Shown piece after piece: positions 25,134 through 35,149 of a stretch of DNA of 64,000 nucleotides (within the stretch, counting starts at the first letter, position 1; every line of letters begins with the position of its first letter). The position numbers and the translations under genes are program-made. Source of the stretch: Shewanella sp. AS1. Its GTDB lineage: Bacteria > Pseudomonadota > Gammaproteobacteria > Enterobacterales > Shewanellaceae. Where the stretch lies: contig NZ_JAKCLJ010000002.1 of assembly GCF_021412565.1 (NCBI RefSeq), positions 62,001 to 126,000 of the forward strand, written 5' to 3'. The notes below the pieces were generated by a model. That model ran no database searches and was not told the DNA's origin. It saw nothing but the letters and a program-made list of their open reading frames with translations.

Positions 25134-28100
25134 GTGGAAGATACAAATAAAGGCATTATTGCCTGGTTTGCACGCAATAGTGTCGCAGCCAACCTGTTGA
25201 TGATCATTATTATCTTAGGCGGCCTGCTGACGGCAAATACCATACGCAAACAGTTTTTCCCTCAAGATGAAATCAATTGGATAGAGTTCAGTGCTTTCTA
25301 CCCAGGAGCCGCACCTCAAGAAGTTGAAGAAGGGATCACAATTAAGATAGAAGAAGCACTTGAGAGTGTTGAGGGGCTTAAACGGGTGATCACCTATTCC
25401 AACCGTAACTCTGCGTCCGGTTATTTCAGAATTGAAGACTCCTATGATCCACAGATGGTACTCGACGAGGTTAAATCCGCCATCGATTCTGTTTCCAGTT
25501 TCCCCGATGGCATGGAAAGACCCAAAGTCGAAAGAATAAAAGAAAAACAAGAGGTCTTTTATATCAGCCTTTACGGCGATATGGCGCCCAAACAGCTTAA
25601 GGAGTTGGGGGAAAAGATCCATGATGAGCTGATGCAGCTTCCCTTGGTCAATATCACAGAGTTTTACGGTGGCTTAGGCTACGAGATTGCCATCGAAGTC
25701 AGTAAAGATAAACTCAGAGAATATAACCTCACCTTTAATGATATCGCCAGCGCGGTTCGCGGTTATTCGCGCAATATGTCTGCAGGCCAAATTAAAGCAC
25801 AGAACGGTTATATCAACCTACGCGTACAAAACCAGGCGTATGTTGGCTACGAATTTGAAAACCTGCCGCTGATCACCTTGGAAGATGGCACTAACCTTAA
25901 ACTGGGTGACGTCGCAACCGTCATCGATGGTTTTGAGGATGGCATCCAGTATTCCAAGTTTAATGGCAAGAATTCAGTCACCTTCTTTGTGGGCGCATCA
26001 AACGATCAAAGCATCACAGATGTGGCCAAAGTAGTGAACCAATATGTCGAAGATAAGCAGGCCAGTCTGCCTCAAGGGATAAAGCTCAGTACCTGGGTGG
26101 ATATGACCTACTACCTTGAAGGCCGTCTACAACTGATGCTCGACAGCATGAAGAGTGGCGCTGTGTTGGTCTTCTTAATGCTGGCGCTGTTTTTGCGGGT
26201 GCGCCTGGCGTTTTGGGTGATGATGGGTCTGCCGGTTTGTTTCCTTGGCACACTATTATTTATGCCAATGGCCATGATCGATGTCACCATCAATGTCATC
26301 AGTCTGTTCGCTTTTATTCTTGTGCTGGGTATTGTCGTCGATGACGCTATCGTTATGGGTGAAAGTGCCCACAGCGAGTGTGAGGAGAAAGGCCAGACTA
26401 TCGATAACGTCATCCGTGGGGTCAAGAAGGTAGCGATACCAGCCACCTTTGGTGTATTAACCACTATCGCAGCATTTTTACCTATTACCATGGATGAAGG
26501 ACCCTCCTCTGCATTTGGTCAATCCATTGGCTTTGTGGTGATCCTCTGTCTGCTGTTTTCACTGGTAGAATCCAAGCTCATCTTGCCGGCGCATTTAGCC
26601 CATATGAAAGCCAGAACAGAAGTAAAGCCGGGTTCCAAGAAACCGCTCGATATCTTGCGACTTGGGATTAACTATCTGCAAGGCAAGGTAGACAGGGGGC
26701 TGCAATACCTAATTAACGACCTCTACTACCCGAGCTTGAAGCTTGCGGTTAAATACCGATATGCGGTGATCATGGTGTTTATCAGCTTTATTCTGGTCTG
26801 CGCCGGACTCTACAATGGCGGGATAATCCGATTTATCGGCCAACCGAAGATCCCTCACGATTTTCCGCGTGTCAAAGTTGAAATGAATATCGACGCGTCA
26901 GAAAATGCCACCTTATCTGCGGCGCTTGCGATTCAAAAAGCCCTCTACGATGTCGATAAACAGATAGAGCAAGATTATGGTCAGTCGATGATCTCGGATA
27001 TGCAGGTCGATCTTGAAGGCCGCACCCGTGCCAATATCATGACCAAACTGGTTGACCCGTCGCTCAGGCCTATGGATACCTTTGCCTTAGCCGAATTATG
27101 GCGACAAGCCATGCCGACTATCCCAGGCGTCAAATCCTTTACCATTCAGGACAATCTGTTTGGTAGCGGACGCGATGATGGCGATATCAGCTTCAGACTC
27201 GAAGGCAAAGATGAGCGGCAACTAATCGCGGCCTCAAAAGAACTCAAAGATAAACTCAATAGTTTGCAGGGCGTGGGCGATGTCAATGACAGCCGCCAGT
27301 CGAGCGCCAAAGAGGTGCAGTTTAAACTCAAGCCATTAGCCAACAGTGTTGGTCTGAGCCTCGCCAACATCGCCGGCCAGGTCAGTGCCAGTTTTTATGG
27401 TATGGAAGCACAGCGTATCTTGCGTAACGGCGAAGAGATTAAGGTAATGCTGCGCTACCCTGAATCCCAGCGTAACTCAATTAATCAGGTCAATCAGGTC
27501 ATGCTGCTTACACCTGCCGGTGGTGAGATCCCCCTATCTGAAGTCGCCGAAATTGAGATCACCCAAGGGGTGAATGGCATTCGCCGCGAAAACGGGAACC
27601 GCACTATCAATGTTTGGGCATCGGTTGATGCCGATCAGGTAGAGCCTTTTAAGCTGGCTAAGGAGATCCGCGATAACTTTATCCCTGAGTTATTAAAGAA
27701 ATACCCCAGAGTGAAGAGCGAAGTTTCGGGTAACATTCAGGAGCAGCTGGACAGTGCCAATACTCAGCTCAGGGATTTTGTTATCTCTTTGCTGGTGATC
27801 TATAGCCTGCTTGCGGTGCCATTAAAATCCTATGTTCAACCTATGATGATCATGTCGGTGATCCCCTTTGGGATCATAGGGTCTGTCATGGGCCACCTGA
27901 TCTTGGGGATAGACCTAAGTGCCCTCTCCCTGTTTGGCATCATTGCTGCGGCCGGTGTTGTGGTAAACGACTCCCTAGTCATGGTCGACTATATCAATAC
28001 CGCAAGAGCCAATGGCACGCCGATGAAAGAGGCGGTGGTCAACGCGGGATGTCGTCGATTTAGGGCGATACTCTTAACCTCGCTGACCACATTTATTGGT

Positions 28101-28304
28101 CTGGTGCCCATCATGACTGAAACCAGCATGCAGGCACAGATGGTCATTCCAATGGCGGTTTCATTGGCATTTGGGGTGTTGTTTGCAACCATTGTGACAC
28201 TCGGTTTGATCCCTTGTCTCTATGTGGTTATTGAAGACATAAAAGCTCTCTTCAGCCGTAAAAAATACACTGAGCCGCAAGCAAAGCCGCTTGAGTCTGT
28301 TTAG
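25134..28304 (+). CDS. RND-family efflux pump, inner-membrane transporter
   Basis: HAE-1-like proton-driven RND transporter of about 1056 residues. Twelve membrane segments in the usual 1+5 / 1+5 plan surround two large periplasmic loops. LFAFILVLGIVVDDAIVMGE in the TM4 region holds the acidic proton-relay pair. Substrates cannot be predicted. AAGGAG at 25119-25124 fits GTG 25134 (9 nt) better than the TTG at 25128, so I use the former. It is the second gene of the adaptor-pump operon. Confidence 0.93.
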   Translation: MEDTNKGIIAWFARNSVAANLLMIIIILGGLLTANTIRKQFFPQDEINWIEFSAFYPGAAPQEVEEGITIKIEEALESVEGLKRVITYSNRNSASGYFRIEDSYDPQMVLDEVKSAIDSVSSFPDGMERPKVERIKEKQEVFYISLYGDMAPKQLKELGEKIHDELMQLPLVNITEFYGGLGYEIAIEVSKDKLREYNLTFNDIASAVRGYSRNMSAGQIKAQNGYINLRVQNQAYVGYEFENLPLITLEDGTNLKLGDVATVIDGFEDGIQYSKFNGKNSVTFFVGASNDQSITDVAKVVNQYVEDKQASLPQGIKLSTWVDMTYYLEGRLQLMLDSMKSGAVLVFLMLALFLRVRLAFWVMMGLPVCFLGTLLFMPMAMIDVTINVISLFAFILVLGIVVDDAIVMGESAHSECEEKGQTIDNVIRGVKKVAIPATFGVLTTIAAFLPITMDEGPSSAFGQSIGFVVILCLLFSLVESKLILPAHLAHMKARTEVKPGSKKPLDILRLGINYLQGKVDRGLQYLINDLYYPSLKLAVKYRYAVIMVFISFILVCAGLYNGGIIRFIGQPKIPHDFPRVKVEMNIDASENATLSAALAIQKALYDVDKQIEQDYGQSMISDMQVDLEGRTRANIMTKLVDPSLRPMDTFALAELWRQAMPTIPGVKSFTIQDNLFGSGRDDGDISFRLEGKDERQLIAASKELKDKLNSLQGVGDVNDSRQSSAKEVQFKLKPLANSVGLSLANIAGQVSASFYGMEAQRILRNGEEIKVMLRYPESQRNSINQVNQVMLLTPAGGEIPLSEVAEIEITQGVNGIRRENGNRTINVWASVDADQVEPFKLAKEIRDNFIPELLKKYPRVKSEVSGNIQEQLDSANTQLRDFVISLLVIYSLLAVPLKSYVQPMMIMSVIPFGIIGSVMGHLILGIDLSALSLFGIIAAAGVVVNDSLVMVDYINTARANGTPMKEAVVNAGCRRFRAILLTSLTTFIGLVPIMTETSMQAQMVIPMAVSLAFGVLFATIVTLGLIPCLYVVIEDIKALFSRKKYTEPQAKPLESV

Positions 28305-28305
28305 C

Positions 28306-28353
28306 TGGCTCTAGTTACAACAGGCTCTAGTTACAACTGGCTCTAATTACAAC
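28306..28353 (+). repeat. Triplicate 16-bp tandem repeat after the RND operon
   Basis: Three nearly identical units, TGGCTCTAGTTACAAC and variants with one change each, begin one base after the stop codon of the pump gene, with a degenerate start of a fourth. Non-coding. Similar short triplications occur at 61820-61864 and about 19902-19946. Confidence 0.9.
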
Positions 28354-28503
28354 TGATTATAGGTTTTGAGCATTGCACCACCGGCTTGCTGGTGGCGCAA
28401 TATCAGGCTTAAAGATAAATCACCAGAAAGAGATTGCAGTTAACTGCTCTGTTACGACAGATAAGCGTGAAAGATAAGATTTAAGAAATACATTTCAAAA
28501 AGC

Positions 28504-28532
28504 AAAAAGCCCGCTATCAAAGCGGGCTTTTC
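28504..28532. terminator. Bidirectional terminator between RND operon and tRNA-Ser
   Basis: AAAAAGCCCGCT and AGCGGGCTTTT form a stem around ATCAA, with an A-run on one side and a T-run on the other. It ends tRNA-Ser on the minus strand and probably the RND operon on the plus strand. Confidence 0.88.
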
Positions 28533-28537
28533 TTATA

Positions 28538-28628
28538 TGGCGGAGAGATAGGGATTTGAACCCTAGACGGGCTATAAACCCGTGCCGGTTTTCAAGACCG
28601 GTGCATTCGACCACTCTGCCATCTCTCC
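28538..28628 (-). tRNA. tRNA-Ser (anticodon TGA)
   Basis: 91-nt class II tRNA with encoded CCA. Acceptor GGAGAGA/TCTCTCC, a long variable arm, and anticodon TGA in the loop CTTGAAA. Confidence 0.96.
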
Positions 28629-28639
28629 GAACGCCGCGA

Positions 28640-28668
28640 ATAATATAGCCAGTATGAATCCATGTAAA
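28640..28668 (-). promoter_or_regulatory. Promoter of tRNA-Ser
   Basis: On the minus strand, TTTACA (28663-28668) and TATTAT (28640-28645) are separated by 17 bp, followed by a GC-rich discriminator, 12 bp before the tRNA. Confidence 0.7.
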
Positions 28669-28717
28669 GTAAAAAATGGTATAAGGCGTTTATTCGAGTA
28701 AGTTATCGACAATCCTG

Positions 28718-29989
28718 TCAAACATCCCGATTGCCTTTATTACCGCCGTGTCGATTAAAGCGGATGTTGGCGGGATCTGGCAATTGAAAATGTTGTTCAA
28801 GATCTTGCCAGTGTTGCAGTTTTCTCATTTTGCTCGCCACGATAACTATCGCAGCACAAACAAGTATGGCTATTGTAATGGCAACTTTACCCTGTTGCGC
28901 CCACAAGGCAACCAAGGAGGAAGCACCAAACCCCATGGAAATTTGAATAAAATTTTGTAACCCGGCGGCCTTTGCCGAATCCTGCTTAAATTGCTGCAAG
29001 GCGTCATTCACCACTATCGGATAGCAAGCGCCATTCGCCGCCGCCATCACAGCAAAAATGAAAAGCATGGGCCATATCCCATCAAACTTGAACACAAGCG
29101 TGCTCAGGGCGATACCAAGTATGCACAAACCAAATAGACCTAACACCAAGTGTAAACTCAGCTCCCTGCCCAGCTTCTTAATAAGGCTTTTACTCAAGAT
29201 CCCGCCAAGGATAAACATCAGAGTCTGAGGAATAAAGCTCAGGCCAATCTCAGTCGCTTGATAACCCTGCTGCTGCATCACAATCGGCCACAGGGTCAGA
29301 TAGGAGAAAAATGCCCCAGAGCAAGCGCCGAAAATGATGACATTGCCTAGAAATCGCGGATGATTCAGCATAGAGAGATAACCATGATGACCTACAGAAG
29401 ATTCCGCGGATACCGTAGTTCGTGCTACAGAATTATGCTCTACCCAAAGAAAAGTGGCCACAATCAACAGGGCGGACAAGAGACTCAAAACCCAAAAAAT
29501 GGTTCGCCAATCGCCAAGTGTTAGCAGGTAAGCCCCGACAAGGGGCGCAAGTGCTGGCGATAAAGCAACCAGAGGCATGATATTGCTAAATATTCTTTGC
29601 GCGGATTTTTCATCATTTTGCTCAATCACAATCGCCTGCCAGATAACAGATGCACTACAAGCACCTATCGCCTGAAAGAAGCGCCCAACATTAAAAGCCA
29701 CTATGTCGTGACTCAGGGCTACCATCAAACTTGCGAAACCAAACAGGGCTAACCCCATTATCAAGCTGTTGCGTTTGCCAAAACGCTGTACCAAAGGCCC
29801 ATAGAGTAATTGGCCTATGGCGAGTCCCGCCAAAAAACAAGAGAGGGTACTGGCCACATTTTCAGGGCTTGTATTAAAAGATATTTCAATTGCTTTGAAA
29901 GCAGGCAAATAGATATCAGTCGCGATAAAACCTAACATACTTAATAGGGATAAGTAGGCAACAAAGAGTAAACTTCCGCTTTTATTCAT
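28718..29989 (-). CDS. punC: Purine nucleoside efflux MFS transporter PunC (YdhC-like)
   Basis: Bcr/CflA-type major facilitator with about 12 membrane segments and about 423 residues. It aligns well by eye with E. coli YdhC/PunC: ATDIYLPAF in helix 1, IFSNIMPLVALSPALAPLVGAYLL, and ANGACYPIVV in helix 10. In E. coli this pump exports purine nucleosides. GGAG nine bases before ATG 29989 supports that start over ATG 30004. It is divergent from punR, as in E. coli. Confidence 0.85.
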   Translation of the reverse strand: MNKSGSLLFVAYLSLLSMLGFIATDIYLPAFKAIEISFNTSPENVASTLSCFLAGLAIGQLLYGPLVQRFGKRNSLIMGLALFGFASLMVALSHDIVAFNVGRFFQAIGACSASVIWQAIVIEQNDEKSAQRIFSNIMPLVALSPALAPLVGAYLLTLGDWRTIFWVLSLLSALLIVATFLWVEHNSVARTTVSAESSVGHHGYLSMLNHPRFLGNVIIFGACSGAFFSYLTLWPIVMQQQGYQATEIGLSFIPQTLMFILGGILSKSLIKKLGRELSLHLVLGLFGLCILGIALSTLVFKFDGIWPMLFIFAVMAAANGACYPIVVNDALQQFKQDSAKAAGLQNFIQISMGFGASSLVALWAQQGKVAITIAILVCAAIVIVASKMRKLQHWQDLEQHFQLPDPANIRFNRHGGNKGNRDV

Positions 29990-30026
29990 TATTTTATTCT
30001 CCATTAAATTGAAATTTGAAAGACGC

Positions 30027-30042
30027 CAAGTCTAGATACTTG
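30027..30042. promoter_or_regulatory. Candidate PunR operator
   Basis: CAAGTCTAGATACTTG is a 16-bp inverted repeat (CAAGT / ACTTG) in the 118-bp gap between punC and punR. LysR-type regulators normally bind such dyads between divergent genes. Another TTG-containing half-site follows at about 30049. Confidence 0.5.
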
Positions 30043-30107
30043 CCAAAAGCTTGTGAAACGGTTAATTTTGCTTACAGCCATCAAAAAATCTCACAGCAGA
30101 GGTTCCT

Positions 30108-31010
30108 ATGCTTTCTGAACAATCCATGCAACTTATCGATATGGTTGCAAGAGTGGGTAGCTTTACCGCAGCAGCAAACCAACTCCATAAGGTACCTTCT
30201 GCGGTGAGTTATGCGGTCAAACAGGTTGAAGAAGAGTTAGGTGTGATTTTGTTTGAGCGCCACCATCGCAGTGTTAGTCTGACCCCTGCTGGAGAACATT
30301 TTGTCAAGCAGCTCAGACTGGTTCTGACCAATTTGGCTGAACTCAAAGATGACACTAAACGTGTGGCCAATGGCTGGCAGCCCACCCTTTCTATCGCGCT
30401 GGACAACATAGTCAGAGCCGACAAGCTGAGCAATTTAATCGCCGATTTTTATCGCCATTTTGACAATGTTGAACTCATCATCCGCATCGAAGTCTTTAAC
30501 GGTGTTTGGGAGGCTATCTCTACCGGGCGCAGTGATATTGCCATTGGCGCAACCACAGCCATCCCTGTTGGCGGTGATTACCGCTTTAGGGATATGGGTG
30601 ACATAGAGTGGAGTTTCTTAGTGGCAAAACACCACCCTCTAGCGGCGGTTGATCATCCGTTAACCGATGAGGAACTGGCTATCTATCCAGCCATCTGCCT
30701 AGAAGACACCTCAAGGGAGATCCCTAAGCGCGTTACCTGGTTACTGGAAAATCAGCGCCGTCTTGTGGTTCCCGACTGGATCCGCGCCATCAACTGTTAC
30801 CGTGAAGGTCTGGGAATTGGCTATATGCCTAAACATTTTGCCACGCCCTTCATTGCTTCGGGTGCCTTGGTTGAAAAGCAGCTTGTTTTGCCTAAAGCCC
30901 CCAGTCCCTGCTGTTTAGCCTGGAACGATGCCAATCAGTCTGCGGCAATGGCCTGGGTGCTCGACTACTTAGGCGACAGTGACAAATTGCAAAGAGACTG
31001 GTTTAATTGA
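30108..31010 (+). CDS. punR: LysR-type regulator PunR (YdhB-like)
   Basis: A 300-residue LysR-family regulator. The N-terminal winged HTH (about 1-60) has FTAAANQLHKVPSAVSYAVKQVEEELG. The effector domain closely resembles E. coli PunR/YdhB, with IALDNIVR, DFYRHFDNVELI, EVFNGVWEAI and AIGATTAIPVGG. In E. coli it activates punC in response to purines. AGAGG precedes the ATG. Confidence 0.88.
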   Translation: MLSEQSMQLIDMVARVGSFTAAANQLHKVPSAVSYAVKQVEEELGVILFERHHRSVSLTPAGEHFVKQLRLVLTNLAELKDDTKRVANGWQPTLSIALDNIVRADKLSNLIADFYRHFDNVELIIRIEVFNGVWEAISTGRSDIAIGATTAIPVGGDYRFRDMGDIEWSFLVAKHHPLAAVDHPLTDEELAIYPAICLEDTSREIPKRVTWLLENQRRLVVPDWIRAINCYREGLGIGYMPKHFATPFIASGALVEKQLVLPKAPSPCCLAWNDANQSAAMAWVLDYLGDSDKLQRDWFN

Positions 31011-31186
31011 TATTTATTCGCCAAACTAGTTACAAACAGAGCGGCAATATTGCCCTTTTAACTTTCAAATAAACTAACCCTGTTAAAATAGGATTTTAAT
31101 AAGATTAAACTCGCTTCATCTGATGGAACTGATGAACTGTTTTATACTCAAAAAGATAACGCTCTTTCTGGTCAATGGAGACTAAG

Positions 31187-31846
31187 ATGACACAACAAAC
31201 GCTTTATAGCTCACAGGTTGGGACTCAAGAAGTCAACAAACTACTGAAAAACACTTATATGCTACTGTCGATGACCCTGGCCTTCTCTGCCCTTTGTGCC
31301 GGCTTGGCGATGGCAATGCAGATAGGCCCTATGCTATCCATCGGCCTTTCTCTTGGTGGCTTAGTACTCTTATTTGTCACCTTACGTAAAGCAGAATCCG
31401 CCGCAGGACTCTTCTGGATCTTCGCCTTTACCGGCATGGAAGGCGCATCCCTCGGCTATATGCTCAATCACTATGCAGGTATGGCCAACGGCCCACAGTT
31501 GATTATGCAGGCGCTAGGTTTAACCGCGGTGGTCTTTATCACCCTATCGGGTTATGCGTTAACCACCAAAAAAGACTTCTCTTTTATGCGTGGCTTCCTG
31601 CTTGCAGGCCTTATCATCGCCATTGTTGCGGGTATCGCCAATATCTTTATCGGTAGTGGCACTGTCTTTATGGCACTCAACACCGGTATCGCATTGTTGA
31701 TGACAGGTTTTATCCTCTATGACACCAGTCGTATCGTCAATGGAGGAGAAACTAACTATATACGCGCGACTATCTCCCTCTACTTGGACTTCTTAAACCT
31801 GTTTATCTCCATCCTGCACCTTATGGGTGTTGGTGGCGACGATTAA
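31187..31846 (+). CDS. yccA: BI-1-family membrane protein YccA (FtsH modulator)
   Basis: A seven-helix BAX-inhibitor-1-like inner-membrane protein. From ATG 31187 it is 219 residues, the same as E. coli YccA, and ends with the family motif GGETNYIRATISLYLDFLNLFISIL. In E. coli YccA is a substrate and modulator of the FtsH protease. GGAG at 31177-31180 fits ATG 31187 better than the in-frame ATG 31175. A terminator separates it from the tus genes. Confidence 0.9.
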   Translation: MTQQTLYSSQVGTQEVNKLLKNTYMLLSMTLAFSALCAGLAMAMQIGPMLSIGLSLGGLVLLFVTLRKAESAAGLFWIFAFTGMEGASLGYMLNHYAGMANGPQLIMQALGLTAVVFITLSGYALTTKKDFSFMRGFLLAGLIIAIVAGIANIFIGSGTVFMALNTGIALLMTGFILYDTSRIVNGGETNYIRATISLYLDFLNLFISILHLMGVGGDD

Positions 31847-31908
31847 TCCAGACCAGGATTTCGGCTTAGGTCGATTGGCGTTTGAGGTAATAGGATAAAC
31901 TGAGATAG

Positions 31909-31939
31909 AATAGCTCCCATTCTTGGGAGCTATTTTTTT
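31909..31939 (+). terminator. Terminator between yccA and tusD
   Basis: AATAGCTCCCA and TGGGAGCTATT pair around TTCT, followed by a run of Ts. Confidence 0.9.
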
Positions 31940-31981
31940 CCCCGATACAGATCTTAAAGAGACACAGATAAAGCGATCCCG

Positions 31982-32368
31982 ATGAAATTTCTCATTCAAG
32001 TTAACCGCCCAGCTTATGGACAGAGTACCAGTTTCCAGGCACTGAGTTTTGCGAAAGCTGCCCTCGCTGCTGGGCATGAGATCATCAGCGTCTTTTTTTA
32101 CCAAGATGGCGTGTTATCCACCAATGACTTAACCTCGCCCGCGTCTGATGAGTTCGATCTTATGGCTGCGTGGCGGGATTTTGCTGAAACCAATCAAGTC
32201 CCTTTGATCAACTGTGTATCCGCCGCCCTTCGCCGCGGGGTTCTCTCCAGTGTTGAGGCTAAAGAAAACCTCCAGAGCCATTGGAATCTTAATCCACCTT
32301 TCATTATGGGCGGTTTGGGTGAGTTAGTGACAGGCATAGAAAAAGCCGATCGGGTGATCAATTTCTAA
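31982..32368 (+). CDS. tusD: Sulfurtransferase complex subunit TusD
   Basis: A 128-residue DsrE-family sulfur carrier of the TusBCD complex, which passes sulfur from TusA to TusE for 2-thiouridine formation at tRNA wobble position 34. The active cysteine is C78 (LINCVSAALRRG), at the same number as in E. coli TusD. It is first gene of tusDCB-tusE. Confidence 0.93.
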   Translation: MKFLIQVNRPAYGQSTSFQALSFAKAALAAGHEIISVFFYQDGVLSTNDLTSPASDEFDLMAAWRDFAETNQVPLINCVSAALRRGVLSSVEAKENLQSHWNLNPPFIMGGLGELVTGIEKADRVINF

Positions 32369-32380
32369 TTTGAGCAGCAG

Positions 32381-32740
32381 ATGAGCAAGAAAATAACCTT
32401 AATCTTTCGACACGCACCTCATGGCAGCGCAGCCTGCCGAGAGGCCCTCGACTTTGCCCTGTTAAGTGCCAGTTTCGAGCAGCAGATCAGCCTGCTGTTT
32501 GTCGATGAGGGCGTACTTAATCTGCTTGATGCCCAGTTACCTGAGCTCATCGGCGGGCGCGATTTTATCAAGACCCTTAAGGCGCTACCTCTGTATGAGA
32601 TTGATGAGGTCTACGCCTGTCAAGACTCTCTGGCCAAGCGAGGCCTTAATCAGCTTCCTGCTTCACTTGCTGTAGATCTGCTCGACACAAATGCCATCAA
32701 GGCACTGTTAAGCCAAGCCGACGAGGTTCTTGTTTACTGA
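32381..32740 (+). CDS. tusC: Sulfurtransferase complex subunit TusC
   Basis: A 119-residue DsrF-like subunit of TusBCD. RHAPHGSAACREALDFAL at the N-terminus and YEIDEVYACQDSL near residue 72 are typical. It starts 12 nt after tusD, and its stop overlaps the tusB start by one base. Confidence 0.9.
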   Translation: MSKKITLIFRHAPHGSAACREALDFALLSASFEQQISLLFVDEGVLNLLDAQLPELIGGRDFIKTLKALPLYEIDEVYACQDSLAKRGLNQLPASLAVDLLDTNAIKALLSQADEVLVY

Positions 32741-33021
32741 TGATTTTACATACCCTACAAGAAAACGCCGATTATGAAGCCGCGCTTCGTTGCTGTCTTC
32801 GCTATATCGCCCCGCAAGATACATTGCTGCTCTATGGTGATGCAATCAATCTGCTGCTGCAGACACACTGGCAAAATCAATTAGCACAAACTCAGGTATT
32901 GCTGCTAAAGGATGCGGTTAAGGCCCGAGGACTGACAGACTATTTACACTCATACAAGCAGATCACATCTGCTGAATTTGTTGAGCAAACACTGCTACAT
33001 TCAAAGGTGATTAGCTGGTGA
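32740..33021 (+). CDS. tusB: Sulfurtransferase complex subunit TusB
   Basis: A 93-residue DsrH-like subunit. [18 protein letters not shown] and the C-terminal KVISW are family-like. It overlaps tusC by 1 nt and tusE by 4 nt (GTGA), so the whole set should be translationally coupled. Confidence 0.88.
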   Translation: MILHTLQENADYEAALRCCLRYIAPQDTLLLYGDAINLLLQTHWQNQLAQTQVLLLKDAVKARGLTDYLHSYKQITSAEFVEQTLLHSKVISW

Positions 33022-33353
33022 ATTACATTCAATATCAAACAACTCAGATTGAAACAGATCCCCAGGGTTATCTGAAACAGGTGTCGGACTGGAACATAGA
33101 AATTGCAAAGATCATCGCCGAAAAAGAGCAGATCGAGCTGACTGACGCTCATTGGGAAGTGATCTATTTTGTACGTAACTTTTACTTAGAGTTCAACACC
33201 AGTCCGGCCATTCGTGTGTTAGTTAAGGCACTCGGGCAAGCTTTAGGGCCGGAGAAAGGCAATTCTAAATATCTGCACACCCTGTTTCCTGTTGGCCCTG
33301 CCAAACAAGCGACAAAAATCGCAGGCTTACCTAAACCGGCAAAATGCCTGTAA
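33018..33353 (+). CDS. tusE: Sulfur relay protein TusE (DsrC-like)
   Basis: A 111-residue DsrC-family protein that takes sulfur from TusD and delivers it to MnmA. The conserved penultimate cysteine is C110 in KPAKCL, and [24 protein letters not shown] is the family core. Likely start GTG 33018 within the end of tusB. A terminator follows. Confidence 0.94.
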   Translation: MNYIQYQTTQIETDPQGYLKQVSDWNIEIAKIIAEKEQIELTDAHWEVIYFVRNFYLEFNTSPAIRVLVKALGQALGPEKGNSKYLHTLFPVGPAKQATKIAGLPKPAKCL

Positions 33354-33390
33354 AGGTAAACATAAAAGCCTTTAACTAAATAAGCTTAAG

Positions 33391-33418
33391 AAAAAGCCCG
33401 GCATTGCCGGGCTTTTTT
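33391..33418. terminator. Bidirectional terminator between tusE and serS
   Basis: AAAAAGCCCGGC and GCCGGGCTTTTTT pair around ATT. A- and T-runs make it usable from both sides. Confidence 0.92.
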
Positions 33419-33469
33419 CGTATTAGCGATTCTGCTAATGATTTCTACTATCTATTGCTGCGATTGGGA

Positions 33470-34759
<1,290 letters not shown>

Positions 34760-34774
34760 CTAGTTTCTTTTTAG

Positions 34775-35149
34775 TTAAACGCGAGAAAAAACCCACTGCT
34801 GCCCCAGATATACCATAAACAGGCATAACCCCAGGTTCAGTGTAATATTCAATACAGCTTTCAACCATGCGCCTTGCTGCATCAAGAGCAAGGTTTCATT
34901 GGAAAAGGTTGAAAAGGTGGTCAAGGCACCTAAGAGGCCGACCCCCACTAACGCTTTTAGTTCAGGGCTTAAATCACTCACTTGACCTAAAGCGTAAATT
35001 ATCCCCATCGCAAATGAGCCGATAATATTGGCCACAAGTGTACCAAAAGGAAATGCCGAGCCAAACAACTGAATCATCATTATTGAGATAAGGTAACGAA
35101 AAACTGCGCCTATCGAGCCACCCAGTGCGACAAATAATAGATTACTCAT
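34775..35149 (-). CDS. crcB: Fluoride ion channel CrcB/Fluc
   Basis: A 124-residue dual-topology membrane protein with four helices that exports fluoride. [13 protein letters not shown], the [12 protein letters not shown] asparagine motif and [12 protein letters not shown] are all present. It overlaps the end of rarA by 8 nt. No fluoride riboswitch is possible at this internal position. Confidence 0.94.
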   Translation of the reverse strand: MSNLLFVALGGSIGAVFRYLISIMMIQLFGSAFPFGTLVANIIGSFAMGIIYALGQVSDLSPELKALVGVGLLGALTTFSTFSNETLLLMQQGAWLKAVLNITLNLGLCLFMVYLGQQWVFSRV

